This document shows, piece after piece, positions 16,821 to 24,603 of a DNA stretch of 53,006 nucleotides. Below the pieces are notes generated by a model. That model was not told the DNA's origin. It saw only the letters and a list, made by a program, of their open reading frames with translations, and made no database searches. Made by a program: the position numbers and the translations under genes. Position 1 is the stretch's first letter; each line of letters opens with the position of its first letter. The DNA comes from Neobacillus citreus (GTDB lineage: Bacteria; Bacillota; Bacilli; Bacillales; Cytobacillaceae): assembly GCF_018343545.2 (NCBI RefSeq), contig NZ_JAGYPE020000040.1:1-53006 (forward strand), written 5' to 3'.

Positions 16821-17631
16821 AACACCAAAAGGTTATGTGACCCTGGCAATGATTATTTACCTGTTGATCGCCTCAATTGGGTCTAAAGATATAATGGGTA
16901 TTAAAAATGCTTTCGTGGCTGTTTTCGTTTCGGTCATCGTGGACATTCTTTGTCGTACAGTGAAAAAAAGCAAATGGAGCATGCCGGATAGTGCCATTAT
17001 TACAGGGTTAATTATATCCTTGATCATAAGTACAACGTCATCTGTAGGAGTCATTGCAGCAACGGCTGTTATGGCCATCTTGTCCAAGTATCTTCTGGTC
17101 TATAAGAAAAAGCCAATCTTTAATCCTGCGGCCATTGGTTTGCTTTTATCTGTCCTTTTCTTCCATTCTGGACAAAGCTGGTGGGGGGCCTTCGGAGATC
17201 TTCCCGCTTGGACGATTGCGTTTCTTTTAATTGGAGGATACGCCATTACTAACCGAGTCAATAAATATCCTCAGATTTTCGCGTTTTTTGGTACAACTTT
17301 TTTACTATTGCTCCTTATCGGTTATTTCAATATTGGAGGTGAAACGGATGCCCTCCGTCCACCTTTTATCAACGCAACTCTTTTCTTTGGCTTTTTTATG
17401 CTTACAGATCCGCCTACATCGCCGGCAAAAGATAAAGATCAAGTGATATTCGGAATCCTTACGGCGGTTGCGGGAACGCTCATTTATGGACTTTTTGGAG
17501 GATTGACTTATTTGTATTTTGGGTTAGTTATCGGAAATTTCTATTCCTTCCTCAAAAAACGCTCGTCTTCAAAGGCCTCATTGAGCCGTTCTAATGTAAT
17601 AAAGAATAGAGGTTTGCAAACTTACAGATAA
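16798..17631 (+). CDS. NqrB/RnfD-like membrane electron-transfer protein
   Basis: 277 residues with about eight membrane helices. Motifs such as KKPIFNPAAIGLLLSVLFF, ALRPPFINATLFFGFFMLTD and DPPTSPAKDK match the NqrB/RnfD family that moves electrons across the membrane through flavins. GGAGG 8 nt upstream supports the start inside the apbE end. It stands without other Nqr or Rnf subunits; such lone copies with ApbE and FMN_bind proteins are known as flavinylated extracytosolic systems. It probably feeds the FMN_bind protein from the quinone pool or a cytosolic donor (inferred). Confidence 0.8.
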   Translation: MTAKKWLKTPKGYVTLAMIIYLLIASIGSKDIMGIKNAFVAVFVSVIVDILCRTVKKSKWSMPDSAIITGLIISLIISTTSSVGVIAATAVMAILSKYLLVYKKKPIFNPAAIGLLLSVLFFHSGQSWWGAFGDLPAWTIAFLLIGGYAITNRVNKYPQIFAFFGTTFLLLLLIGYFNIGGETDALRPPFINATLFFGFFMLTDPPTSPAKDKDQVIFGILTAVAGTLIYGLFGGLTYLYFGLVIGNFYSFLKKRSSSKASLSRSNVIKNRGLQTYR

Positions 17632-17689
17632 AGTGAACTAAATTAGTGGGAATTGTATTACCCCCACACTGATCAATAGGAACTAAGTT

Positions 17690-17713
17690 TAAAGGGGCTT
17701 TTGGGAAGCCCCT
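17690..17713. terminator. Hairpin terminator between convergent operons
   Basis: AGGGGCTT / AAGCCCCT with a 5-nt loop. On the minus strand TTTAAACTT follows, fitting termination of the ssu operon; on the plus strand no T-run follows. Confidence 0.5.
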
Positions 17714-17765
17714 ACCTATAAAGAAGGCACAAGTTTGTTTAATAAGCACAACACTTTTATTCACT

Positions 17766-18785
17766 CTATTTGTTCGTTAATTCCTTCAATGCCTGCTCTA
17801 CAAATTTGTTCTCAATTACTTTGGACGTATCCAGCTTTTTATTAATACCGCCAACGGAATATAAAAAGTCAGCTTGTTCTTGGTGTGCTTTGCTAAATTC
17901 AGCTGTAGCCGGAGACAAAATAGGATCACTTTTTTTCAAAACCGTTTCAATGATTTTCACGTCAACCTTTTGTGATTGCGCGATCTCCTTTGCTACCTCG
18001 TCAAGGTTTTCGACGTAGTGCCTGCGGACCTCTTCATATGTTTTTAAAAATAAGACGGTTAAATCGGGATGTTCTTCGGTAAATTTTGTTCTGGCAATCA
18101 GAAAGCTAGGTGCATTAATATTCAAGTCCTCTCCGGTCGCTAGTTCTTTTGCTCCCGTTTGAAACACAGCTGTCGTCACATAAGGCTCCCACACAGACCA
18201 AGCATCAATGGAGCCATTATCCAATGCCGGTCGCGCTTCATCCGGCTGGAGCTGAATAATCTCGATATCTTTATCTGTTAAGCCGGCACGATCCAATGCC
18301 ATGTATAAAAAGTTATAAGCACTGCTGCCTTTTGCGACAGCTATTTTCTTATTTTTTAAATCCTTTAATTCTTTAATGGAGCTTCCTTTCGGTACTAAAA
18401 TAGAATTCCCCTTTCTCCCATCAGCTGTAACACCAATGGCCTTAAAATCGACATTCCCTGACTGCCCGGCAATGACTGGTGTACCTCCCACAGACCCAAA
18501 ATCCAGCCGGCCTGAAGCCAATGCCTCAAAATGCGGCGGTCCGCTTGCAAACTCATTCCAGGTCACTTTTACTCCCTCTTTTTCAAATGCCTTTTCAAAG
18601 TATTTATGATCTCTTGCATAAGTGAGAATTCCTGTTTTCCCTTGAACCCCTATGTTCACAACAATTTCCTTATTCGGTGCCTTTGACGAAGTTTCAGAAT
18701 TTGAAGACGACGCTGCGCAGCCGCTTAGTAAAAGTAAAAAAATTACGGCTAGTAAGCTATAATATCGAACTAATTTTTTGGACAT
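17766..18785 (-). CDS. ssuA: Sulfonate/organosulfur ABC transporter, substrate-binding lipoprotein
   Basis: 339 residues with a lipoprotein signal and lipobox LSGC (C23), then a type II periplasmic binding fold of the SsuA/TauA/ThiY type (VNIGVQGKTGILTYARDHKY, FASGPPHFEALASGRLDFGS, VAKGSSAYNFLYMAL). It captures aliphatic sulfonates or similar sulfur compounds outside the membrane. It is last in the unit SsuB-SsuC-SsuA, 57 bases after the permease. The exact ligand cannot be read from sequence. Expression is expected under sulfur limitation. Confidence 0.85.
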   Translation of the reverse strand: MSKKLVRYYSLLAVIFLLLLSGCAASSSNSETSSKAPNKEIVVNIGVQGKTGILTYARDHKYFEKAFEKEGVKVTWNEFASGPPHFEALASGRLDFGSVGGTPVIAGQSGNVDFKAIGVTADGRKGNSILVPKGSSIKELKDLKNKKIAVAKGSSAYNFLYMALDRAGLTDKDIEIIQLQPDEARPALDNGSIDAWSVWEPYVTTAVFQTGAKELATGEDLNINAPSFLIARTKFTEEHPDLTVLFLKTYEEVRRHYVENLDEVAKEIAQSQKVDVKIIETVLKKSDPILSPATAEFSKAHQEQADFLYSVGGINKKLDTSKVIENKFVEQALKELTNK

Positions 18786-18842
18786 GTAATTACCTCCGTT
18801 TAAACATATATGATTAGTCGGATTAAAACCAAAGGTTCCCCG

Positions 18843-19682
18843 TTACCCCTTGAAATTATCCTGCCATTTTAATAGTCTTTTTTCGAATACCTTCACAATG
18901 GAATCTGAAACTTTACCAAATACAGCAAAAATGATAATCCCTACAAACACGATCGATGTTTGCGAGAATTGCCGTGCGTCCATGATGAGATAGCCGATCC
19001 CTTCACTGGAGCCCATTAATTCGGCCGCAACCAGCGCCAGCCACGCAACGCCTATGGACAATCGCAATCCTAATAATATGTTTGGCAGCGCTGAAGGTAA
19101 AATCAATCGTGTAATCAGCTGCCAGCGATTAAACTCCAATACTTTTGCCACATCAAACAATTTTGAGTCTACAGTTCTGATGCCTAAAAATGTGTTCACA
19201 TAGAGCGGGAAGAATGCCCCTTTTGCAATCAACAATATTTTCGAAACCTCGCCAAATCCGAACCACAGAATGAACAATGGAATCACCGCCAGTGTAGGTA
19301 TGGTTCTCAGCATTTGGATGGTCGGATCTACCGTTTGTTCAATATTCTTTTTAAAACCAACCGCCACTCCGACCAACAGTCCGAGGGTCCCGCCTAATAT
19401 GAATCCACCTAAAGCTCTCCATAAGCTAATTTTAAAATGCTCTATTAAATTACCAGTTAAAACTAAATCAATAAAGGTTGTAAGGATCGCGCTGGGTCTT
19501 GGCAATAATATCGGGGATATCAGGCCCCAAGCCCCTGTCAGTTCCCAAATGACCAAAATGACAATTGGAAAAATAAATCCTTTTAACATGATGGTTACCT
19601 TGCCTAGGTCTCTCTTACTTTTTAAAACTCTCTTTTTTGAGGAGTTTACTTTATCCAAAGATATCGCTGATTGGTTACTCAT
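18843..19682 (-). CDS. ssuC: Sulfonate ABC transporter permease
   Basis: 279 residues with about six membrane helices and the SsuC/TauC permease motif near LVAAELMGSSEGIGYLIMDA, plus PTLAVIPLFILWFGFGEVSK, which holds the EAA-type contact with the ATPase. The N-terminus has about 30 charged residues before the first helix. It lies 13 bases after ssuB and ahead of ssuA. Forms the membrane channel of the importer. Confidence 0.87.
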   Translation of the reverse strand: MSNQSAISLDKVNSSKKRVLKSKRDLGKVTIMLKGFIFPIVILVIWELTGAWGLISPILLPRPSAILTTFIDLVLTGNLIEHFKISLWRALGGFILGGTLGLLVGVAVGFKKNIEQTVDPTIQMLRTIPTLAVIPLFILWFGFGEVSKILLIAKGAFFPLYVNTFLGIRTVDSKLFDVAKVLEFNRWQLITRLILPSALPNILLGLRLSIGVAWLALVAAELMGSSEGIGYLIMDARQFSQTSIVFVGIIIFAVFGKVSDSIVKVFEKRLLKWQDNFKG

Positions 19683-19695
19683 TTTTGAACCTCCT

Positions 19696-20466
19696 TTAAA
19701 TTCCGGCGCTATCGATTAACTCTAACTCTTCCACTTTTTCGAATTCCCCTAACACGAGCTGCCGGAACTCTTGAAAGGATTTGGTTGACTTTTTCCGTGG
19801 AATTGGCAAATCGATGTTGATTATGTTTTGAATCGTACCAGGCCGTGCACTCATAATAATGACTTTGTTTCCCAAATATATCGCTTCATCAATATCATGT
19901 GTCACAAAGACCATCGACGTTTTCTCTTCCTTCCAAATATCCAAGAGCGCATCCTGCATATGCGACCTGGTAAACGCATCTAATGCGCCAAAGGGTTCAT
20001 CCAGCAGGAGAATCTTTGGTTTTCTCAGTAAGGCTCTCGCGATCGAAACTCGCTGCGCCATACCGCCTGATAGTTCCTTTGGATACGCTTTTTCAAATCC
20101 CTCCAGCCTTACAAGCTTGATTAGCTTATCTACATTCTCTTTTACTTCGCTATCCGATAATGGCAGGCTTGCTGCAATATTCCTTTCCACCGTCAGCCAA
20201 GGAAACAGTCGAGGTTCTTGAAAAATAACCCCTTGCTTGATGCTTGCACCGGTCACCCTTTCTCCATCTAATTTGATTTCACCTGAATACTCTATATCCA
20301 ACCCCGCCATTGCTTTTAGGAGAGTACTTTTTCCGCAGCCGCTTGGCCCGATAATCGTAATAAATTCACCTTTTTTGACATGTAAATCAATGTTGTTTAA
20401 AACATGCGTCACATCCCTTCCTTTTACAAAGGTTTTATTTAATTGGTTAATTTCTAATAGTGTCAT
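19696..20466 (-). CDS. ssuB: Sulfonate ABC transporter ATPase
   Basis: 256 residues with Walker [11 protein letters not shown]-loop [12 protein letters not shown], signature [15 protein letters not shown], Walker [13 protein letters not shown] and the switch His in [11 protein letters not shown]. This is the SsuB/TauB nitrate-sulfonate-taurine importer subfamily. Its start overlaps the end of the upstream monooxygenase gene by 20 bases, tying uptake to desulfonation. Confidence 0.9.
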   Translation of the reverse strand: MTLLEINQLNKTFVKGRDVTHVLNNIDLHVKKGEFITIIGPSGCGKSTLLKAMAGLDIEYSGEIKLDGERVTGASIKQGVIFQEPRLFPWLTVERNIAASLPLSDSEVKENVDKLIKLVRLEGFEKAYPKELSGGMAQRVSIARALLRKPKILLLDEPFGALDAFTRSHMQDALLDIWKEEKTSMVFVTHDIDEAIYLGNKVIIMSARPGTIQNIINIDLPIPRKKSTKSFQEFRQLVLGEFEKVEELELIDSAGI

Positions 20467-21817
20467 AGTAGTCTCCTTTTATTTTTTCAAAATGATTAGC
20501 TGGTCTTAATAGGCCAAGGTGATCTCGTAATGTTCGTCCCGTATATTCTTCTCTGAAGAGTCCCCTGTTCTGTAGTTCTGGAATGACCAAATCAACAAAA
20601 TCCTCCAAACCGCCTGGCAAATACGGCGGCATAATATTGAAGCCATCCGCTGCACCATTTTCAAACCATTCCTGCAGCTGGTCCGCGATTTGAACAGGTG
20701 TTCCTTTAATTTCTCGATGACCCCTGGCACCCGCCACCCGCTGGTATAATTGACGGATTGTTAAATTCTCTCGATCTCCTAAATCCTTGATAAGTTGGAA
20801 TCTTGTTTTTGCTCCGTTTATATCGTTGATACCCGGTAATTCTGGCAGCGGCTCATCTACTGGATAACCCGACAAATCAAAGCTAATAAGAGATGACAAC
20901 AGCCCTACTCCTACTTTTTCCGGTATTAATTCAATCAGTTGTTGTTTCTTTTCATTTGCTTCTTTCTCTGTCCTTCCGATGACAGGAAACACACCTGGCA
21001 TGATTTTCAAAGATTCTTCCGTTCGGCCATATTTCTTTAACCGGCCTTTTACGTCCCTATAAAAAGCTTGTGCCTCACCGATGGTCTGCCAGGCAGTAAA
21101 AATCACTTCTGCCGTCTTTGCCGCAAGTTCCTTCCCAGCTTCCGAAGAGCCTGCTTGAATTATTACCGAATGGCCTTGGACTGGTCTTGATATATTTAAT
21201 GGTCCTTTTATGGAAAACCAATTCCCTTTATGGTTTAAGCGATGCACAAGATTGGGATCGGCAAATCTAGCCGATTCTTTGTTAATTTGTAGAGCATCGT
21301 CCTCCCAGCTATCCCAAAGCTTTCTGACCACGTCCACAAATTCTTCGGCTCGTTCGTATCTCAAACCATGCTGTAAATGATGTTCCTTACTAAAATTCAG
21401 TGCTTCTTCCTCACTTGAGGATGTCACCACATTCCAGGCTGAACGCCCGCCGCTAAGATGATCAATGGTGGCAAACTTTCGTGCGAGATGAAAGGGTTCA
21501 TTATAGGTTGTCGATGCTGTGGCCGCCAAGCCAATATGCTTAGTTACGGCTGCTAGTGCGGCGAGCAAGGTTAACGGATCGGGTCTTACATTGACGCTCT
21601 GCTCAATGCCGACGCCATTTCGGTCATTTACCGCATAACCATCTGCGAAAAAGATCATGTCAAATTTGCCGCGTTCTGCTGTTTCTGCCAGTTTCCTATA
21701 TAAATCAAAAGATAGAATCTGTTCTGTTGGACTTTCAGGATGCCTCCAAGAAGCTACATGATGGCCTGGAATCATAAAAAATGCCCCTAAATTCATTTGA
21801 CGCTTTTGATTATTCAT
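20447..21817 (-). CDS. LLM-class flavin-dependent monooxygenase (NtaA/SnaA/DszA clade)
   Basis: 456 residues. The N-terminus [20 protein letters not shown] and later [32 protein letters not shown] and [17 protein letters not shown] are diagnostic of the NtaA/SnaA/DszA group of bacterial luciferase-fold enzymes. They use FMNH2 and O2 to oxidise or cleave S- or N-containing compounds. FMNH2 would come from the SsuE-type reductase at 22582. It takes the place that SsuD holds in classical ssu operons. Start is 31 bases after a leader terminator (21848-21900), suggesting attenuation. Substrate unknown. Confidence 0.87.
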   Translation of the reverse strand: MNNQKRQMNLGAFFMIPGHHVASWRHPESPTEQILSFDLYRKLAETAERGKFDMIFFADGYAVNDRNGVGIEQSVNVRPDPLTLLAALAAVTKHIGLAATASTTYNEPFHLARKFATIDHLSGGRSAWNVVTSSSEEEALNFSKEHHLQHGLRYERAEEFVDVVRKLWDSWEDDALQINKESARFADPNLVHRLNHKGNWFSIKGPLNISRPVQGHSVIIQAGSSEAGKELAAKTAEVIFTAWQTIGEAQAFYRDVKGRLKKYGRTEESLKIMPGVFPVIGRTEKEANEKKQQLIELIPEKVGVGLLSSLISFDLSGYPVDEPLPELPGINDINGAKTRFQLIKDLGDRENLTIRQLYQRVAGARGHREIKGTPVQIADQLQEWFENGAADGFNIMPPYLPGGLEDFVDLVIPELQNRGLFREEYTGRTLRDHLGLLRPANHFEKIKGDYYDTIRN

Positions 21818-21847
21818 TACAATCGTCTCCCTTATGTTTTTTTATAT

Positions 21848-21920
21848 AAAAAGGCCTACCTTTGAATTTGTATAAGGCAGGCCTTCGTTTGTACGATCGG
21901 CGGGTTTTGTTATTTGGGGC
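21848..21920 (-). ncRNA. Leader RNA with terminator, copy 1 (before monooxygenase)
   Basis: On the minus strand CCGATC-GTACAAAC-GAAGGCC is followed by the terminator GGCCTGCC / GGTAGGCC and TTTTT, ending 31 bases before the start codon. The CGATC-(small hairpin)-GAAGG block matches copies 2 and 3, while the small hairpin differs in sequence yet stays paired (CGT/ACG here). This is the layout of a cis-regulatory attenuator. I do not recognise it as a known riboswitch class. Confidence 0.55.
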
Positions 21921-21926
21921 TCTTCG

Positions 21927-22019
21927 TTCGGACAGTTCCTCTTCATTTTTCACCGGTTTTGTCCGAAGCGACCCTTGGTTCGGACACTTCCTCTGCTTTT
22001 TTCATCAGTTTTGTCCGTA
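21927..22019. repeat. Tandem pair of GGACA...TGTCC repeats (pair 2)
   Basis: Units 21927-21967 (TTCGGACA...TGTCCGAA) and 21979-22019 (TTCGGACA...TGTCCGTA) have a 52-bp period and contain CTTCCTCT and TTTTTTCA blocks like pair 1 at 1859-1950. The second unit provides the last codons of the gene ending at 22005. Confidence 0.75.
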
Positions 22020-22352
22020 GGAACCCTTCTCATGATTTTTAATGAAGTCATTTAGTTTTTTCATTAGTCCTCCATGACCAAATCTTAAAAATTTAGTTGA
22101 TTCGGTTTTATTTTCCTGGTAGGCAAAATCCAGAAATGCTAATATAAAAATCCTTCTAGGTGCAATCTGAACAATACCATACTCGAAAAACCAATCGTCA
22201 ATCATGTTATATACTCCGCGATTAACACGGTATTGGTGGTTGCATTTTTGAAAGAAGTGTAGGTCTGGAAGATTTAAAAAATGGTTTGTTATTAAATTGT
22301 AATTCTCGGCTGACAAAGGTAACTCCAGATTGTTTATGCTGTTCTTTTGCAT
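22005..22352 (-). CDS. Hypothetical protein (115 aa)
   Basis: Supported by TAGGAGG 8 nt before the ATG. The protein is soluble with many aromatic residues (NHFLNLPDLHFFQKCNHQ, IDDWFFEYGIVQIAPRRIFI). I do not recognise a family. Its last eight codons (EKGSYGQN) are written by a dispersed GGACA...TGTCC repeat, so the original C-terminus may have been replaced. It lies within the ssu region, between the flavin reductase and the monooxygenase, on the same strand. Confidence 0.55.
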   Translation of the reverse strand: MQKNSINNLELPLSAENYNLITNHFLNLPDLHFFQKCNHQYRVNRGVYNMIDDWFFEYGIVQIAPRRIFILAFLDFAYQENKTESTKFLRFGHGGLMKKLNDFIKNHEKGSYGQN

Positions 22353-22383
22353 TTAAATACCTCCTATTCTCATCAAATCCAGC

Positions 22384-22536
22384 CTAAACCAAGCTTTTGG
22401 TGCTGATATTTAATATAGTGGCTTCGCCGTTTTTCGGGATGGTCTTTGTTGTTGCGTGTTGTTTAGTCCAGGTAATTAATAAAAATAAATACAGGATTAA
22501 GATGACTAAAATGAATTTGTTTAAGTGTGATTTCAT
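22384..22536 (-). CDS. Small single-pass membrane protein (50 aa)
   Basis: The ATG at 22536 has TTGGAGG 7 nt upstream and gives MKSHLNKFILVILILYLFLL, one membrane helix, then a polar tail. No family recognised. It sits between ssuE and the 115-residue gene on the same strand with short gaps, so is probably co-transcribed. The good ribosome site is the main support. Confidence 0.5.
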   Translation of the reverse strand: MKSHLNKFILVILILYLFLLITWTKQHATTKTIPKNGEATILNISTKSLV

Positions 22537-22581
22537 TTGTATACCTCCAAGAAAGTCTTTTTGGGTATCCAAAAATTTGTA

Positions 22582-23118
22582 TTAATTAATGGCCACTATC
22601 TTCTCCAGCAATTCCAGTACTGCTGATGCCAGCCGTTCTTCGAGCTGCGGATCGACAAATTTGATTTCATCACCTGTATAGCTAACCTGTGCGTCCACAA
22701 TATAAACTCCTTGTAGAATTTCCCGTGCGCCCAGAACTGAAAATAAAGGTTTAAATGCATATTCAAGCGTTAATAAATGAGCAGGGGTTCCACCCGATGC
22801 AATCGGCAGCACTGTCTTTCCCGCAAGGCCTTTCTCGGGAATCAAATCAAAAAAGCTTTTTAAAATTCCTGGGTAACTTGCTTTATAGACCGGACTTACC
22901 ACAATAAGTGCATCCGATTCCTCTACCAACTTTTGGGCCCGCTTGATTTCTGAATGGTTAAACTGTGCGTGAAGCAATGCTTCTGCTGGCAGATTCCTTA
23001 CTGACAGGTGCTCCACCTTTGTTCCCTTTTCATCCAGGATATTTTTAATAAATGCAGCAACGGCAGCGGTACGTGAAACGCTTGTTGGACTGCCCGAAAT
23101 AATTAAAATGTTTGTCAT
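22582..23118 (-). CDS. ssuE: NADPH-dependent FMN reductase, SsuE type
   Basis: 178 residues with a flavodoxin-like fold: ILIISGSPTSVSRTAAVAAF, VVSPVYKASYPGILKSFFDL, LPIASGGTPAHLLTLEYAFK and GVYIVDAQV. These match SsuE/MsuE, which make free FMNH2 for sulfonate monooxygenases. The partner is most likely the LLM enzyme at 20447. A leader RNA with terminator precedes it (23154-23233), 36 bases upstream of the start. Confidence 0.9.
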   Translation of the reverse strand: MTNILIISGSPTSVSRTAAVAAFIKNILDEKGTKVEHLSVRNLPAEALLHAQFNHSEIKRAQKLVEESDALIVVSPVYKASYPGILKSFFDLIPEKGLAGKTVLPIASGGTPAHLLTLEYAFKPLFSVLGAREILQGVYIVDAQVSYTGDEIKFVDPQLEERLASAVLELLEKIVAIN

Positions 23119-23153
23119 CTTTATCTGCTCCCTCTTTTTAAAAATTTAAAAAT

Positions 23154-23233
23154 AAAAAGGCCCCTAACTCTAATAATAGTTAAGGACCTTCAGATGCCTG
23201 ATCGGTCATATTTATTATGCCATTTGATTAACC
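23154..23233 (-). ncRNA. Leader RNA with terminator, copy 2 (before ssuE)
   Basis: Minus strand: GGTTAATCAAATGGCATAAT then CCGATC-AGGCATCT-GAAGGTCC and a terminator (GGTCCTTAACT / AGTTAGGGGCC, TTTTT). The upstream part aligns with copy 3 (GTTAA-CAA--GG-ATAATAAA), and the small hairpin is CAG-GCAT-CTG. The 5' half overlaps the last codons of the FbpA-like gene. Confidence 0.55.
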
Positions 23234-23408
23234 CTAGATTCGTATGTGGATGGCAGGTTTGTATAAATCGCCTATATTCATTCTCCAATTCCGTAAGTGA
23301 TAATTCAAAAAGATGTTTATCAGCTTTCTTATATACGTTAAATGCAATCAATTTATCAATTAAACTTTGACGTCTTTGTTCCACCGCTTTCCTAAGAAGG
23401 TTCCCCAC
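23190..23408 (-). CDS. FbpA-like small basic protein (72 aa)
   Basis: GTG start with AAGGGGTG upstream. The sequence MGNLLRKAVEQRRQSLIDKL, then KHLFELSLTELENEYRRF and CHPH, matches the Fur-regulated basic protein A family of Bacillus, thought to act with small RNAs in iron sparing. Here it heads the sulfur locus rather than an iron locus and has its own promoter and leader. Its last 14 codons lie inside leader copy 2, so coding and regulatory sequence overlap. Family call is by eye; function here is open. Confidence 0.65.
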   Translation of the reverse strand: MGNLLRKAVEQRRQSLIDKLIAFNVYKKADKHLFELSLTELENEYRRFIQTCHPHTNLGLIKWHNKYDRSGI

Positions 23409-23441
23409 TTAAAACACCCCTTATATTTAGTTAATGAAGAC

Positions 23442-23529
23442 AAAAAGGCCCTGCAATGTTTAATCATGTGATTTCAACATTGCAAGGCCTTCAGTAGACT
23501 GATCGAACCTTTATTATTCCGATTGGTTA
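23442..23529 (-). ncRNA. Leader RNA with terminator, copy 3 (before FbpA-like gene)
   Basis: Minus strand: GTTAACCAATCGGAATAATA, TCGATC-AGTCTACT-GAAGGCC, then a long terminator (GGCCTTGCAATGTT / AACATTGCAGGGCC, TTTTT) ending 33 bases before the GTG. The small hairpin is CAGT-CT-ACTG. A promoter lies just upstream (23542-23570), so the element is the transcript leader. Confidence 0.6.
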
Positions 23530-23541
23530 ACTTTGAATTAT

Positions 23542-23570
23542 AATTTATCAGCATTTTCCATCATTGTCAA
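23542..23570 (-). promoter_or_regulatory. SigmaA promoter of the FbpA/ssuE transcript
   Basis: TTGACA, 17-bp spacer, TAAATT on the minus strand, with a TATAAT overlapping just downstream. Transcription would begin just before leader copy 3. Confidence 0.65.
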
Positions 23571-23582
23571 CAACAAATTGAT

Positions 23583-23606
23583 GCACGTGGACGGTTCTCG
23601 TGTCCC
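23583..23606. repeat. GGGGACGGTTCTC-core hairpin repeat (copy C, degenerate)
   Basis: CACGTGGACGGTTCTCGTGT keeps the GGACGGTTCTC core with one G lost and short CACG / CGTG arms. Confidence 0.5.
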
Positions 23607-23641
23607 AAAATGTTAAAACCATCCACGGCGAGCTTTTTAGT

Positions 23642-24403
23642 CTAAACTAAAACTTTTTTATCATTGATTTTCTCAATATATGTTTGTGAATTCTTAATGA
23701 TTTCATCCTTGTCATAATCCATGGATGCCACATGGTAAGAATGATAAAGTGTCACCACATCTTTTTGTGTAGACCCAATATGATTGAATATATAATCCGT
23801 GCACTCGTGAGGAACTACATGATCCTCGAGCGATTTAAAGCAAAGGATAGGCTGTTTGACCGTTGGGATGATATCAGGCGTTTTCTTCATGAGCGCTTGG
23901 AGTTCATGAATGGACTGAAGTGGAACTTTGTTATAGGTTATTTCATGAACACCTTTTAATCTTATATCCGGCGAACCTTCAGGAAGAAATCGTGGTTTTG
24001 ATTTTCCAACCAAATATTCATAGTCTGGTAAACTTAAAGCAGCGTTTATCGTAACAATTCCCTGTATATCCGCATATTTATTTGCCAGCCAAAGTGCTAA
24101 TGCCCCTCCCATCGATTGACCAATGACAAAGATCGTGGAGCAGCGTTCCTTTAAAAACTTGTAACCTGCTTCCAGAGCTGAAAACCAGTCATGATGCGTA
24201 GTATTCTCTATGTCCCGATAATGTGTTCCATGACCTGTTAACCTTGGGGCATAAACCGTGTAACCCAGTTTGGAAAATTCTTGTCCCAAGTATTGCACAC
24301 TTTGAGGAGTGCCCATAAATCCATGGGAAATTAAGATACCCGTATCGTTCCCTTCTATAAAAAATGACTCCGCTCCAGCCAAAACAGGATATTGTTCTTT
24401 CAT
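23642..24403 (-). CDS. Alpha/beta hydrolase, monoacylglycerol lipase/carboxylesterase type
   Basis: 253 residues. Oxyanion region ISHGFMGTPQSV; nucleophile S97 in GQSMGG; acid D194 in SLEDHVVP; His224 in YHVASMDYD. The whole line, from KEQYPVLAGAESF through RLTGHGTHYRDIENTTHHDW, follows the thermostable Bacillus monoacylglycerol lipase (H-257 type). It would hydrolyse monoglycerides or short esters in the cytosol. It is monocistronic with its own promoter (TTGACA-18-TATAAT, 24452-24481). Confidence 0.87.
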   Translation of the reverse strand: MKEQYPVLAGAESFFIEGNDTGILISHGFMGTPQSVQYLGQEFSKLGYTVYAPRLTGHGTHYRDIENTTHHDWFSALEAGYKFLKERCSTIFVIGQSMGGALALWLANKYADIQGIVTINAALSLPDYEYLVGKSKPRFLPEGSPDIRLKGVHEITYNKVPLQSIHELQALMKKTPDIIPTVKQPILCFKSLEDHVVPHECTDYIFNHIGSTQKDVVTLYHSYHVASMDYDKDEIIKNSQTYIEKINDKKVLV

Positions 24404-24451
24404 CCCGCGTCCCCTCCTTAAACGACCATTTCCATTTTTCTAATTAACAGG

Positions 24452-24481
24452 ATTATAATTCATATTATTCCTACCTGTCAA
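24452..24481 (-). promoter_or_regulatory. SigmaA promoter of the esterase gene
   Basis: TTGACA, 18-bp spacer, TATAAT on the minus strand, about 50 bases before the start codon. Confidence 0.65.
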
Positions 24482-24500
24482 CTATGAATTATTCGAAATA

Positions 24501-24522
24501 TGGGGACGGTTCTCGGGTCCCA
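24501..24522. repeat. GGGGACGGTTCTC-core hairpin repeat (copy D)
   Basis: TGGGGACGGTTCTCGGGTCC followed by CA: arms TGGGGAC / GTCCCA around the shared core. Sits 21 bases upstream of the esterase promoter. Confidence 0.6.
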
Positions 24523-24603
24523 AGATCATTTAAGCAGCCTTCCATGTGGAGCAAATACTTTTATCGCAACGGCTGACTATTGATTTGGCTAATCATGGTG
24601 TAC

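Noticed and set aside
22397..22585. Plus-strand ORF opposite the small membrane protein gene
   Set aside because: The minus-strand frame has the proper ribosome site and operon context; this one has neither.
17766..23641. S-box (SAM) or T-box riboswitch before sulfur genes
   Set aside because: Neither the SAM-I core nor the T-box AGGGTGG-ACCGCG block is present; the leaders show a different motif.
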